From: Flavobacterium daemonense
Lineage (GTDB): Bacteria > Bacteroidota > Bacteroidia > Flavobacteriales > Flavobacteriaceae
Length of the DNA stretch: 64,000 bases
Reading direction: 5' to 3'
NCBI RefSeq assembly: GCF_007341385.1
Contig: NZ_VJYD01000002.1
Location: 186,001 to 250,000, forward strand
Shown here: positions 50,479 through 60,255 of the stretch, in pieces
How positions within the stretch are numbered: the stretch's first letter is position 1
Layout of the letters: every line of letters starts with the position of its first letter
The notes under the pieces: model-generated
What the model saw: the letters and a program-made list of their open reading frames with translations, nothing else
The model's database searches: none
What the model was told of the DNA's origin: nothing
Made by a program: the position numbers and the translations under genes

Positions 50479-50540
50479 TCACTTCTAACCAATCACTTTT
50501 CACTTTTCACTAATCACTATTCACTATTCACTATTCACTA
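50479..50540. repeat. Short tandem phrase repeat (tTTCACT / aTCACT)
   Basis: Words of 6-7 bases (ttttcac, taatcac, tattcac) repeat about eight times in a row directly before the convergent BamA-like gene. It is a phrase-type repeat; unlike the others, no inverted half is seen. Confidence 0.65.
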
Positions 50541-50547
50541 AAAAAAA

Positions 50548-51729
50548 CTACCTCATCCAATTGCTTCCAAAGACAATATAATACGCCCAATCTTCATTTC
50601 CTTTGGCAATATCCACTCCCATTCTCAGTTTGAATTTTCGGGCAATTAAATATCTAAAACCTGTTCCGTAACTGTAAACAACTGGTTTTTCAAAAGCCTT
50701 ATCCCAATCGTCAAAAGCACTCGCAAGACCACCAAATCCCATTAAGCTCCATCTTCGGTACAAATCCCAGCGCAACTCGAGTTCGTTTACAATACTGCTA
50801 TTTCCCATATAACGGGCTGTTGGAATTCCTCTTAAATTAATTCCCGGTTTTAAATAAAAAGGCGGACTCCCCAGCGCATGTTCTCCTTCAATCCTTAGTC
50901 CGCCTATTAATTTGTCCGTTATCGGATAATAACCTATTGCAGATAAATTAATACGCCAGAAGTTATAATCACTTCCTATTCCTTTATCAGACCAAAAGAA
51001 ATCGGTCTGAATTCGTATTCCTTTATCTGGTGTAAATATGTTGTCGCGTCCGTCAAATTGAAGTGCTCCTCCTAATTGACTCACGGTACTTTTAATATCG
51101 CCAGGTTTAACAAATGGTGGTGGCAAATTAACATCGGGCAAATTTATTTTAGAATTCAGAAACAAATATTGCGGTCCTGCGCTCCATTTTGCATTTCTGA
51201 ATTGCTTTAGCCATTGTGTATAAAAAACCGAAGATCTAAAATTTAATTTAAATTCCTGATCATTTCCAGTAGGAAGATTATTCGCATAGAAAGACAAATT
51301 TATATTCCCGTAAGCTGCTCCAATACGGTATAATATTTTTGGTTTTACTAAAGTTGCCGAACGAAATCCTCCGGCCATCCAGCTGTCATTTGCAGTGTAC
51401 ATTCCGAAACCTCCGGTTATATCTGGATTTATAAAACGTTTTTTACCATCTTCCTCGATTACAGGTTCACGCTTTTTAAGGAAAATAGGCGCTAATGCAC
51501 CTCCAAATCCTCCTAAAGCAGGTTCAGAAATTATGGCAGGAACTACTAGAAAACCATTTGCATAAATTAGAAAATTACTTAAATCGATTGCTCCATCAAG
51601 AGAATCTTTAAAGCGCATATTTGTTGGAGTCTTTTGTGCCTGCATTCCCAAATATGACAGGAGAAAAAGGGCAACAATCACTCTGGTTTTCCAGCTATTT
51701 TTTCGATCAAAAAGGCGCTTTTTTTTCAT
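50548..51729 (-). CDS. BamA/TamA-like outer-membrane protein
   Basis: The 393-residue protein has a signal segment (VALFLLSYLGMQAQ). The barrel has the D15 pattern: GPQYLFLNSKINLPDVNL, GGALQFDGRDNIFTPDKGIRIQTDFFW, GLRIEGEHALGSPPFYLKPGINLRGIPTARYMGN (with RGI), VELRWDLYRRWSLMGFGGLASAF. It lacks POTRA domains, so it is a barrel-only member of the surface-antigen family. It follows the upstream transporter by 34 bases and shares its operon. Confidence 0.9.
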   Translation of the reverse strand: MKKKRLFDRKNSWKTRVIVALFLLSYLGMQAQKTPTNMRFKDSLDGAIDLSNFLIYANGFLVVPAIISEPALGGFGGALAPIFLKKREPVIEEDGKKRFINPDITGGFGMYTANDSWMAGGFRSATLVKPKILYRIGAAYGNINLSFYANNLPTGNDQEFKLNFRSSVFYTQWLKQFRNAKWSAGPQYLFLNSKINLPDVNLPPPFVKPGDIKSTVSQLGGALQFDGRDNIFTPDKGIRIQTDFFWSDKGIGSDYNFWRINLSAIGYYPITDKLIGGLRIEGEHALGSPPFYLKPGINLRGIPTARYMGNSSIVNELELRWDLYRRWSLMGFGGLASAFDDWDKAFEKPVVYSYGTGFRYLIARKFKLRMGVDIAKGNEDWAYYIVFGSNWMR

Positions 51730-51763
51730 TGCAAATGTGTTTTATTTTATAAAAAATAATTCC

Positions 51764-52741
51764 TTATTTAGGCTGCTCTTTTCCGAAACTGAATACATGT
51801 GCCAGCGTTAAAAAAAAGGTATTGCCCTGAAATCTATTTACTGCTCCGAGCTCAGAAACCCAACGAAGTCCTGCTGAAGTTTTGCATTCGATATGGAAAT
51901 AGTTTACTTCAGCGCCAAGAGCTCCAACTCTGTCTTTATCTGGTTCGAGAATTAATGTGCCGGCCGGTATTTCATCATTTGAAACTTTGTATTGCAAATA
52001 ATAGATCAATCCCGCATTCAGGATTCCGGTTGGGGCGGTTTTCTCGGCATTCATCATATAAAATGTTTTGCCCAAGCCTCCTTCAACACTTAAAATATCG
52101 CCCGTTTTTATATCCGTATCTTTCTTTTTGCCATTGATTTCATAAGCTGCCAAAATTGAGAAATGAACCGTTTTTTTATCATTAAAAAACAAAGTCGTTC
52201 CGCCAGAAAATTCGTTTATAAACATTCCCAATCCGCTATTATCGCTTGCTCCGAGTTCGTATTTTCCCGTTGGAAGATATAGTTGATAACTAAAAACAAA
52301 ATCGGCTTTTTTATGATGCCAGCCTAATTGAATAGGTTGCACAAGCATATCGGTAAAAGCAAAAGGGCTTTTTGAATCTACATAACTTCCTTGGATTCTA
52401 TTTGATGCAAATGCAAGCAAAAGAGTTGCACCATAATTTGCGCCTAAAATTTTAAAATCACTCACATAATTTGCACCAACACCGGTCAAAAACATATTAA
52501 CATCTGGATTTGCAATGGACTTATCTCCGTTCGCATCTCGCAACGAACCAGCCGTATACAAATATCCAGGCAAATATAAACTGACTGTGTTTTCTGGAGC
52601 CTGCGTCCCCGATTGCAATCCAGAAGATCCCAAAATATGACCGCCTTTTAACTGTGCATGACTTAAACAGCTAAAAGCCAAAAATGAAACCAAGAATATC
52701 GATTTTATTGTTCGTCTATATTGATTTAATTCCGCTTTCAT
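51764..52741 (-). CDS. Outer-membrane transporter (phenol-MetA-degradation family)
   Basis: The 325-residue protein has a signal peptide (IFLVSFLAFSCLSHAQ). The barrel pattern GGHILGSSGLQSGTQAPENTVSLYLPGYLYTAG, VQPIQLGWHHKKADFVFSYQLYLPTGKYELGASDNSGLGM is that of the Phenol_MetA_deg/SphA-like outer-membrane transporters. It may import hydrophobic small molecules. A homologous transporter is present at 59389 in the neighbouring operon. It is placed between the AraC sensor and the BamA-like gene. Confidence 0.85.
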   Translation of the reverse strand: MKAELNQYRRTIKSIFLVSFLAFSCLSHAQLKGGHILGSSGLQSGTQAPENTVSLYLPGYLYTAGSLRDANGDKSIANPDVNMFLTGVGANYVSDFKILGANYGATLLLAFASNRIQGSYVDSKSPFAFTDMLVQPIQLGWHHKKADFVFSYQLYLPTGKYELGASDNSGLGMFINEFSGGTTLFFNDKKTVHFSILAAYEINGKKKDTDIKTGDILSVEGGLGKTFYMMNAEKTAPTGILNAGLIYYLQYKVSNDEIPAGTLILEPDKDRVGALGAEVNYFHIECKTSAGLRWVSELGAVNRFQGNTFFLTLAHVFSFGKEQPK

Positions 52742-52786
52742 TGTTTTTGCTTTTAAATTAATAAGACTTCTGAATCCTGTTTAATT

Positions 52787-53971
52787 TTAAATAACGTGTA
52801 TGCGTTTTTCTGGATTCAATCTGATAACTTTAAAATATTCTGAAGGCGATTTTCCGGTATGTTTTAAAAATGCTCTAAAACAAGTAGTTCTGGATTTAAA
52901 ACCAGAGCCCCAAGCCATTCCTTCCAATGAAAGATCTTTCCATTCTGGATCATTGATTTTTTCTTTGAAATATTCAATTCTTTTCAAGTTTACATAATCT
53001 TGAAAATGCAGATTAAACTCCGAATTAATTAAATTGGAAAGATGATGTACAGATATTCCTGTTTCATCGGCAATATCTCTGATAACCAAATCTTTTTTTA
53101 GGAAAAGCTCTTTTGAAGTAAAAATTTCCTCCAATTGCAGCAAGTAAAGCTGTTTTTTTTCATTTGTTAATTCCTTGACTAACGGCATTGCATTTTTTGA
53201 TTCATCTTCTTTTATAACAAGCAGTTTCTCCTCGACAATCTGAAAATTATCATTAACCTCATTTGTATTTATATCATAAAATATTTGTGGCTTAAAATAA
53301 AGCCAGCTTACTGTAAAAATAAGCACAAATGAAATTAAAACGTAACAGGATAAGTCAACCGTTTGAACGCTGCTCACTAAAAAATAATGAACAAAAAGAG
53401 CCGAAAACAAAAATAAGATCAACAAATTATAAACTCTGATCCAGTTTAGAATTTTTATCCGGTTAAAATGATTTTTTTTAAATTTTCCTAAGTCATAATT
53501 CAGAACCATCATTGTTTGGCAAAATGCATAAACAAGCCACATTGATAAACTCAACATAGAAAATGGATTTTGGATTTTTGGTGAAATTTGCTGTGCAAAA
53601 GGAAAATGGGCAAAGTTTCCAATCCATACACAAAATGTCAATCCAAAATAAATTAAAAAAGGAACAAAATGAAGCCAGTCATATTTTTGAAACACACTCT
53701 CTGTAAATAACAGGTTTCGGATATACAGAAAAGCACAAGGCGCTACTAAAAATATAAATGGTTTCGTGATCATAAACAGATCAGGGAAAAAATTCAGCAC
53801 ATTTGCCGACAAATAAAAATTATACACACTGACAACAGCGAGGCTAAACAGAAATAGGCCTAAAAAGAAACTTTTTGAATAATTCTTTTTAGAAAACAGC
53901 ACCATAAATGATGTTGCAAAGCCTACCATTGTAGCCATGAAAAAGAAAAGAGAGAGTACTATATCCAGCAT
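52787..53971 (-). CDS. Membrane-spanning AraC-type sensor regulator
   Basis: The first 230 residues hold about seven hydrophobic segments (e.g. LDIVLSLFFFMATMVGFATSFMVLF, LMITKPFIFLVAPCAFLYIRNLL). The C-terminal 120 residues are an AraC HTH domain (DIADETGISVHHLSNLINSEFNLHFQDYVNLKRIEYFK and SLEGMAWGSGFKSRTTCFRAFLKHTGKSPSEYFK). Such proteins sense a ligand in the membrane and act directly on promoters. It precedes the two outer-membrane genes in the same direction and may control them or the operon at 54967-63006. Confidence 0.9.
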   Translation of the reverse strand: MLDIVLSLFFFMATMVGFATSFMVLFSKKNYSKSFFLGLFLFSLAVVSVYNFYLSANVLNFFPDLFMITKPFIFLVAPCAFLYIRNLLFTESVFQKYDWLHFVPFLIYFGLTFCVWIGNFAHFPFAQQISPKIQNPFSMLSLSMWLVYAFCQTMMVLNYDLGKFKKNHFNRIKILNWIRVYNLLILFLFSALFVHYFLVSSVQTVDLSCYVLISFVLIFTVSWLYFKPQIFYDINTNEVNDNFQIVEEKLLVIKEDESKNAMPLVKELTNEKKQLYLLQLEEIFTSKELFLKKDLVIRDIADETGISVHHLSNLINSEFNLHFQDYVNLKRIEYFKEKINDPEWKDLSLEGMAWGSGFKSRTTCFRAFLKHTGKSPSEYFKVIRLNPEKRIHVI

Positions 53972-54108
53972 ATATTAGTTATTTATATTAATAATTGCTC
54001 TTTCTTAAAAATGGGTTTTTAGAAGAAAGTAATGTACCATAACTCTGAAAGGCAATACTTATCTGTTGCCAGATAAGTACAACTGCCTTTGTAGAATAAA
54101 TTTATAAG

Positions 54109-54690
54109 TTATTTTTTAGCGAGACCTGGGGGAAAGCCTTCTAAGATTTTCTTAATTGCGCCGGCAATAAATTCTTCTGGATTATCTGGTTTGCTGTCGA
54201 TTTGAGCATTTCCTATCCCTTGCCAAAGCAATTTTTGTGTTTTTGTAGATACAATATCAATTACAAGCGAACCATCAACATAATCGTAAGAATTAAATGT
54301 TGTTGTTCCGCCACCCATCATAGCGCCGCCGCCCCAATATCCGTATGGACGATACATTCCTCCATAACCATAGAAATTAGTGTCGGCTGTTACTTGAGTT
54401 TTATTTTTTAGGATAGATACCGCGTTAACTTTTAAATCTGGATTATCAGATGATTCTACGAATCCTTTGGCAGTCATTTCGGCACGAATGGCTCTTGCAA
54501 CACGATCTGCATTAAGTTGATTTACTTGACCTTCTTGAGCCTTTAAGTCATAAACAGTAAATGTTTTGTATTGACTGAAATTAGCTGAATGATCATAATC
54601 TGTGGTGACTTTGACAGTAGGCGAACAGCTGTAAAGTAATCCCAGTAAAACTAACGGAATTATACGAAGATTTGTTCTTTTAATATTCAT
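54109..54690 (-). CDS. DUF4136 lipoprotein
   Basis: The 193-residue protein starts with a lipoprotein signal (IPLVLLGLLYSCSP). The body has VTTDYDHSANFSQYKTFTVYD, DNPDLKVNAVSILKNKTQVTADTN, and DGSLVIDIVSTKTQKLLWQGIG, which is the DUF4136 pattern. It also has a glycine-rich YGYGGMYRPYGYWGGGAMMGGG stretch. Function unknown. It is separated from its neighbours by 276 and 137 bases and is probably a single-gene unit. Confidence 0.9.
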   Translation of the reverse strand: MNIKRTNLRIIPLVLLGLLYSCSPTVKVTTDYDHSANFSQYKTFTVYDLKAQEGQVNQLNADRVARAIRAEMTAKGFVESSDNPDLKVNAVSILKNKTQVTADTNFYGYGGMYRPYGYWGGGAMMGGGTTTFNSYDYVDGSLVIDIVSTKTQKLLWQGIGNAQIDSKPDNPEEFIAGAIKKILEGFPPGLAKK

Positions 54691-54966
54691 TGTTGTGGTA
54701 TTTAAATTAATAATTAAATTAGTTTAACTTGAATGTATTAAAATCTAAATAAATCTTTGGGGCATTAAAGTATTGTAAAAACAGTGTTAAGCCAACGCAA
54801 ACAACTATCAAACAACACTTTATTCAACCTAAAGGTATATTTTTTTCTTTAATTAACATAGTTTATTGCAGAAAATCTTACTTACTAAGTTTAATGAAAC
54901 GAGTCTTGAAATTTAAAATTCTGCTATATTTTATTTTCTGACGCACAAGCTGAAGCAACTTTCAAA

Positions 54967-56367
54967 TTATTCTTCAGCCGAAATTGGCAATCGTCCGTCT
55001 TTAATCGCTTCAACCATTTTATTGTAATCCAATTCGTTTTGATGCGCGTAAAGCATTGAAAACTTAGCAATGGCGTTTGCAAATTCATTGTTATTCCCAA
55101 TATAGCCCGATAAAACCGACGGATCACCAGATCGGGCGTGAGCTCTTGCGAGTGCCCATCCGCAAGCTTTTGCATAGTCAATCATATTTTCGGATTTCAT
55201 GATTTCGATAACGGGTTTTATTTTGGCATCGCGAAGCTGACGGGTGTAAAAAAACTTTCCCTTATCGTCATCTGTCCAGCCTAAAAACATATCTGGCGCC
55301 GATTGCATTAATTTTTGTCCCATTACAATTCGCTCGCCTTGATGTGAATATTTCCCTTTATTTTTTACGTTCGCTTCAATTACACTTTTTCGCGCTTCTT
55401 TAAATTGCAAAAAAATAGGTTCTCCCGTTGCCGACATTAATAAACTAATGCCACAAAGTGTTCCAACACTTCCTACTCCTACCACTTTTATGGCAAAGTC
55501 TTGAATTGTGTATCTGCTTAATAAAACCTGCTTGTCTTCTGGCAATGATTCTACATATTTTTTATGAGCCAGCTTTGCTTCTCTAAACGTATAACCTCCC
55601 TGAGCTCCAGAAGGGTGATAAATTAACGGTGGATCATCTTTTATTTTAGCACGAACGCCATCTAGATAAGTCATTTTTGCAAATTCTTTTTCGTGGGCAA
55701 TAGATTCAAATGCTTTTTTTATTCTTTTTTGCTGAAATTCTTTTAGGTCGTCATCTTTTCCTAAATCAATAAGTTCGGCCAAATCAATATCAGCATACCA
55801 AATTTGAAGTGCCGATAATTTACTGTAATCAAACATATGTCGTTTATAACTGTCGGCGACATGCCACGCAAAAGCTTTACAGTCTTTTGTCGAAAATTTT
55901 CTCCATTTTCCGGCAATCACAAAACTTGCTGCAAGACGTTTTAAATCCCATTCCCAAGGTCCAGGAAAAGTTTCGTCAAAATCATTGATATCAAAAACCA
56001 ATTTACGTTCAGGAGTTGCAAAACCTCCAAAATTCATTAAATGGCAATCACCGCAAAGCTGAAGCTGTATTCCTGTATTTGGTGTCTTTGCTAAATCTGC
56101 CGCCATAATTGCCGCAGCTCCTCTAAAAAAAGCAAATGGCGATTCGATCATTCTTCGGTACCGAATTGGCAGCAAATCTTCAATTCTTCCAATACTGGTT
56201 TTTATCAGAATATCAATAGGATCCTCACGGTCTTCAGATGGCGACCATTTTTGGTGCGAAGAACGGGGCACATCTTTTCTGATCGCTGCTCCATTATCAT
56301 AGCGTTCTGCTTTTGAAGCCAAGCGGTCAAAAAAACTTTCGGCACTATCTGTTGATTTTTCAGTCAT
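54967..56367 (-). CDS. DUF2252 family protein
   Basis: The 466-residue protein matches DUF2252: PIDILIKTSIGRIEDLLPIRYRRMIESPFAFFRGAAAIMAADL, GDCHLMNFGGFATPERKLVFDINDFDETFPGPWEWDLKRLAASF (with the kinase-like GDxHxxNFG and DINDFD), LALARAHARSGDPSVLSGYIG. The fold resembles a protein-kinase/aminoglycoside phosphotransferase. Substrate unknown. It is the last gene of the six-gene minus-strand operon, nine bases after the DUF1254 gene. Confidence 0.92.
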   Translation of the reverse strand: MTEKSTDSAESFFDRLASKAERYDNGAAIRKDVPRSSHQKWSPSEDREDPIDILIKTSIGRIEDLLPIRYRRMIESPFAFFRGAAAIMAADLAKTPNTGIQLQLCGDCHLMNFGGFATPERKLVFDINDFDETFPGPWEWDLKRLAASFVIAGKWRKFSTKDCKAFAWHVADSYKRHMFDYSKLSALQIWYADIDLAELIDLGKDDDLKEFQQKRIKKAFESIAHEKEFAKMTYLDGVRAKIKDDPPLIYHPSGAQGGYTFREAKLAHKKYVESLPEDKQVLLSRYTIQDFAIKVVGVGSVGTLCGISLLMSATGEPIFLQFKEARKSVIEANVKNKGKYSHQGERIVMGQKLMQSAPDMFLGWTDDDKGKFFYTRQLRDAKIKPVIEIMKSENMIDYAKACGWALARAHARSGDPSVLSGYIGNNNEFANAIAKFSMLYAHQNELDYNKMVEAIKDGRLPISAEE

Positions 56368-56376
56368 GAGGATTAT

Positions 56377-57849
56377 TTATTTCACTTCTTTAATATCATC
56401 CATTTTCCAGCTTTTATCAAAGTACGCTGTAGTTGGTCCGTAGAAACGCATATAGGCAAACCAATGTTTTCCTGGCAAAGTTTGAACCCAGTTTTTCTCT
56501 TTTCCTGCCGGAGCTTTTGGTCCAAAATACAAATCGACTGAACCATCTGAGTTTTTAATCAAATCTTTACGAGACGATAAATCGGCATTTTTTTGAGGAT
56601 TGTCAATTAAACAACGCGTTTTAGAATCATAAACTGTGATTGACCAGAAATTTACCGCAGGTGGATTTGCTGGAATATTTAAAGTATAGTTTTTCCCTCC
56701 ATCTAACCAATTTCCATTACTATCTGAATAATTTCCTAAATACGCCTGACCCAGATTTGGAGTTTTTGATATCATTGCATTAGAAAAAGTTACGGCTTCA
56801 TAGAAATATGCAGATCGCTCAAAAAATTCATCAAAATTTTCTTCACGCTGAGCAGAATTTTTCATCGTAATAACGTAATCCCATTTTTTATCCGGCCAGT
56901 GTCTTACGTCTTTAAAACGTTTTTCATAAGAATTAGCCATCGCCATTTGCTCACCCTTTTCTGCGGCCGCAATTAAAATTTTCTTCTGACGTTCATCGGG
57001 TGCAAAAGGTTTTCCTTTTTCTATTCCAAGATTTTGAAGCCAAGCCATAAAGAAACGGTCACGTTCCTCAACTGGTTCATCTTGTAAAATGGCATGTAGG
57101 CATTCCCAATATTTTATTCCGGATGGCTGAATTCCGTACCAATTTTTATCGGCTGGCGGACTTACTATTTTCGTTGGTGTCGGATTTGCTCTTTGTGCGT
57201 AAGGATATATTTTGACTTTTTTCACTAATTCTTCCGTCACTTTAGGATCTGGGTCTAATGTTCTAAAACCGAAGAAATTATTTACTGTTGTACACGAAAT
57301 TATAAAATAACCATCGGCTTTAAAATCTTTCATTGTTGGTGGCACCAAAACATATTTTCCTCCTTTTCCCTTATCTGGCCCCATTTCTCCAATTACAGCC
57401 TCTTCTCTTTGCCAGAAATCGCTCAATCCTCCGGCTGTTTTTCCGGCTGGCATCTCGATTACTGTTGGACCATTTGCCTTTAAATCTATAAATGACATGA
57501 TATAAGGAGTTGTAGCATTTGCTGTTAAAATTCCTAATCGATCATGGTATGTATTGTACAATACAAGATCATTACTTGTTGCACTGAATGTTTTATAATG
57601 CTGTTGTTGCCATTCGGCGAAAGCCACAATTGGAAGTCCCCATAGATAACATTGCGTTGCCTGCTGAAAATCCATTTCGTCAAATAATGCTGGAATCGAT
57701 TCTTTTGACGGCAATTCGCCATCCATTTTTATTTCGGTTCCAGATGATGAAACTACTGTAGCTGATGAAGTTTCGGGTGCTTCTTTTTTACATCCAACAT
57801 TTAAAATTAGAGAAATTGCAGCTAAAATTATAAGGCATTTACTTTTCAT
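56377..57849 (-). CDS. DUF1254/DUF1214 lipoprotein, copy 1
   Basis: The 490-residue protein is a lipoprotein (SLILNVGCKKE). The DUF1254 region (AFAEWQQQHY, NTYHDRLGILTANATTPYIMSFIDLKANGPTVIEMP) and the C-terminal DUF1214 (FWSITVYDSKTRCLIDNPQKN, DGSVDLYFGPKAPAGKEKNWVQTLPGKHWFAYMRFYGP) are both present. A paralogue lies directly upstream. These proteins occur with sulfatases and transporters but lack a known role. Confidence 0.93.
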   Translation of the reverse strand: MKSKCLIILAAISLILNVGCKKEAPETSSATVVSSSGTEIKMDGELPSKESIPALFDEMDFQQATQCYLWGLPIVAFAEWQQQHYKTFSATSNDLVLYNTYHDRLGILTANATTPYIMSFIDLKANGPTVIEMPAGKTAGGLSDFWQREEAVIGEMGPDKGKGGKYVLVPPTMKDFKADGYFIISCTTVNNFFGFRTLDPDPKVTEELVKKVKIYPYAQRANPTPTKIVSPPADKNWYGIQPSGIKYWECLHAILQDEPVEERDRFFMAWLQNLGIEKGKPFAPDERQKKILIAAAEKGEQMAMANSYEKRFKDVRHWPDKKWDYVITMKNSAQREENFDEFFERSAYFYEAVTFSNAMISKTPNLGQAYLGNYSDSNGNWLDGGKNYTLNIPANPPAVNFWSITVYDSKTRCLIDNPQKNADLSSRKDLIKNSDGSVDLYFGPKAPAGKEKNWVQTLPGKHWFAYMRFYGPTTAYFDKSWKMDDIKEVK

Positions 57850-57885
57850 GTGGTCAATTATTTTAGTTTAAAATCAGAGCATTTT

Positions 57886-59334
57886 TTATTTCACTTCAGT
57901 AACATCTCCCATTTTCCAAGCTTTCTCAAAAAACCCTTTTTTAGGACCATAAAAACGCGCTAGCAATTCAAATTTCCCTTTTGGATCAGTCGGAACCCAG
58001 TTCGATTCTTTGCCTGCTGGGGCTTTTGCTCCAAAATAAATATCTACTGAACCGTCGCTGTTTTTTTGAATTCCAGGCGAAGTTGAAGCTCTGCTGAAAT
58101 ATTTCATATCTTTAATTAAAGCATGTGTCTCACGATCATAAGCTGTTACTGACCAATATAATTTTACAGGAACATTTGCCGGAAGATGCAATTGATACAA
58201 TTTTGATCCGTCAAATTCCTGTCCTTTGTCATCTTTAATTGATATTAAATAAAATTGACCTGCCCCTAAATGTTTTGCACTGAAATAGGCGATCGAATAA
58301 GCAATTGCACGCTCACGAACTGGATAGTTGTTTGGTATTGAATAATTACTTCCAATTGCTTTTACAAATTCCTGCGAAACAGGCAATGCCCATTTTGTAC
58401 CTTCATAAAAAGGAGTTTGAAAAGCATTGTTGTATTCATTATCTATCCAGCTATGCGCATCTTTTATGGCTGCGTTTAGGATTTCTTTTCTTCTCGCATC
58501 TACTTCAAAAGATTTGCCTTTTTCTATGCCAATTGATTTTAAAAAATCGACCATAACTAAATCTCGGTTCAACCAAGGTTCGCGCTGCACAAACTGATTT
58601 AAAAGTTCAAAAAAATGAAAATCATACGGAATCGTATTGCTGAATGGAACTTGCAACAAATCAACAAATTTTGTTGCCGGCGGATTTGAAGCTTGTGAAT
58701 ACGGATAAATTTTCACCTTTTTTCCGTACTCAATTGCTCTTTGAAGATCGGCCGAACTTCCGTCAGTCAGGTTCGAACGAAGAATTGCAAAACCAGTATA
58801 AGTTGATGAAGGCATCGGAATATACCCTGCTGGTACTTTATCTTTATAATCTGGAGGTAAAATCAAATATTTCCCGCCTTTTCCTTTGTCAACTCCTGCC
58901 GGACCGATATCTTCAATTGCAGTTTGCCAGCCGTCATCTAAACTTCCTGTGATAGATGAACTGCCTTCTGCTGCCGGAATTTCTAAAACAACGGGACCTT
59001 TTCTAGTATCGTATAACGGATTGATATAAACAACGTCTGGATTTGGCGTTAATGTCTGATTTTTTGAATTGATCAAGCCAGACCAATAAATAATTTCGTT
59101 GAAATTGCCTTTTGCGTTAGTTAAACTTTCATTCAACAATTCAAAATTGACCGCAGGAACTCCCCAAATAACAGCTTCAATTGCTCTATTATAAATAACT
59201 TGCTCTTCTAGATTAGCTGGTTTGAAAGTACTTGAAACAATTTCGGCAGAAGCGGGTTCTGTTTTTTCTGTCGAAGTTTTATTGCATGAAAAAAATAAAG
59301 CAATAAGGAAAAGTAAAATTATTTTAGCTTTCAT
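57886..59334 (-). CDS. DUF1254/DUF1214 lipoprotein, copy 2
   Basis: The 482-residue protein is a lipoprotein (FLIALFFSCNKTS). It shares with copy 1 the WGVPAVNFELLNESL, TPNPDVVYINPLYDTRKGPVVLEIPA and DGSVDIYFGAKAPAGKESNWVPTDPKGKFELLARFYGP blocks. The pair probably arose by tandem duplication but has diverged widely, so the two copies likely differ in ligand. 36 bases separate them. Confidence 0.93.
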   Translation of the reverse strand: MKAKIILLFLIALFFSCNKTSTEKTEPASAEIVSSTFKPANLEEQVIYNRAIEAVIWGVPAVNFELLNESLTNAKGNFNEIIYWSGLINSKNQTLTPNPDVVYINPLYDTRKGPVVLEIPAAEGSSSITGSLDDGWQTAIEDIGPAGVDKGKGGKYLILPPDYKDKVPAGYIPMPSSTYTGFAILRSNLTDGSSADLQRAIEYGKKVKIYPYSQASNPPATKFVDLLQVPFSNTIPYDFHFFELLNQFVQREPWLNRDLVMVDFLKSIGIEKGKSFEVDARRKEILNAAIKDAHSWIDNEYNNAFQTPFYEGTKWALPVSQEFVKAIGSNYSIPNNYPVRERAIAYSIAYFSAKHLGAGQFYLISIKDDKGQEFDGSKLYQLHLPANVPVKLYWSVTAYDRETHALIKDMKYFSRASTSPGIQKNSDGSVDIYFGAKAPAGKESNWVPTDPKGKFELLARFYGPKKGFFEKAWKMGDVTEVK

Positions 59335-59388
59335 GTTCTATACTTTTAAAAAATGAGATAAATATTTTCTAAAAACTTTTACGGAAAA

Positions 59389-60216
59389 TTATTGTGGAAA
59401 TATAAACGCTACTACTGCGCGAAGTCCCCAATCTGGTCTTATGCTGGAATGGCCTACAACTGGAATTAAAGGCATTACAGCAAATTGCATCGTCTGTCCT
59501 CCTAATTTTGTAATGGCTCCAACATTTGGACTAACCGTAATTAAGGTGGTATTTCCTTGCCAGTTTTGCGTAATTTCTGAAGTAATTCCTAAACTTGCGC
59601 CACTTTTGTAACTATGTGTTAGAAAGATTTGTGTGTAAAACTGATTGAAATCGGCTCGGTCTGCATTTCCTGCTACCGACCAAATTTGATTGGCTAGAAA
59701 ACCTATAGAAAGCCCTTTTCCTTGGTGCATGACCAAAACACTTGGCCCAATTCCGAATTTTTCTGTTCCCAACAATTTATCTGTAGCAGTTGGTACTAAA
59801 AAAGCAGGACCAGCACCAAAGATGAGTCCTTTGGTTTTAGGAGCAAAAAATGCCGTTACTGTTGCATCGCTCAAACCAAATTCGTGTGTATTTTGTCCCG
59901 TGACATCCTGCTGATCTACAACTGGCAGAATATAACGGGTAATTAAATTTAGATTTTCACTTAATTTAAAAGGAACAACGGGTTGAATATTTATTTGATA
60001 TTTCGAGCCATTGTATGCCCCAATCCCGTAAGTAAGATTATTTTGAAGTGGAACACTAATTAAACTCGCAACAGGATTGGCCATTTTATCGGCGAGTTCT
60101 TGCGCACTTGACCCGGCTTTTGGTTCGGCTTCCTGCGCAAAAATTCCTATCGAAATAATAAAAAAGAGAGCACAGAAAAATAATTGATGGCTGACAAAAT
60201 GCTTATTTCGTTTCAT
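59389..60216 (-). CDS. Outer-membrane transporter-like protein
   Basis: The 275-residue protein has a signal peptide (FFCALFFIISIGIFAQ). It contains NPVASLISVPLQNNLTYGIGAYNG and repeated beta strands of the transporter type seen at 51764 (GLIFGAGPAFLVPTATDKLLGTEKFGIGPSVLVMHQ). It is probably an outer-membrane channel of the same operon as the sulfatase. Homologues sit with DUF1254 genes in other bacteria, as I recall. Confidence 0.85.
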   Translation of the reverse strand: MKRNKHFVSHQLFFCALFFIISIGIFAQEAEPKAGSSAQELADKMANPVASLISVPLQNNLTYGIGAYNGSKYQINIQPVVPFKLSENLNLITRYILPVVDQQDVTGQNTHEFGLSDATVTAFFAPKTKGLIFGAGPAFLVPTATDKLLGTEKFGIGPSVLVMHQGKGLSIGFLANQIWSVAGNADRADFNQFYTQIFLTHSYKSGASLGITSEITQNWQGNTTLITVSPNVGAITKLGGQTMQFAVMPLIPVVGHSSIRPDWGLRAVVAFIFPQ

Positions 60217-60255
60217 GACTATTTATTTATAAATTTTTGTTACTCTCAAAATCAC

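Noticed and set aside
50479..50540. Tandem repeats as a CRISPR array
   Set aside because: Units are only 6-7 bases, without spacers or cas genes. It is a phrase repeat.
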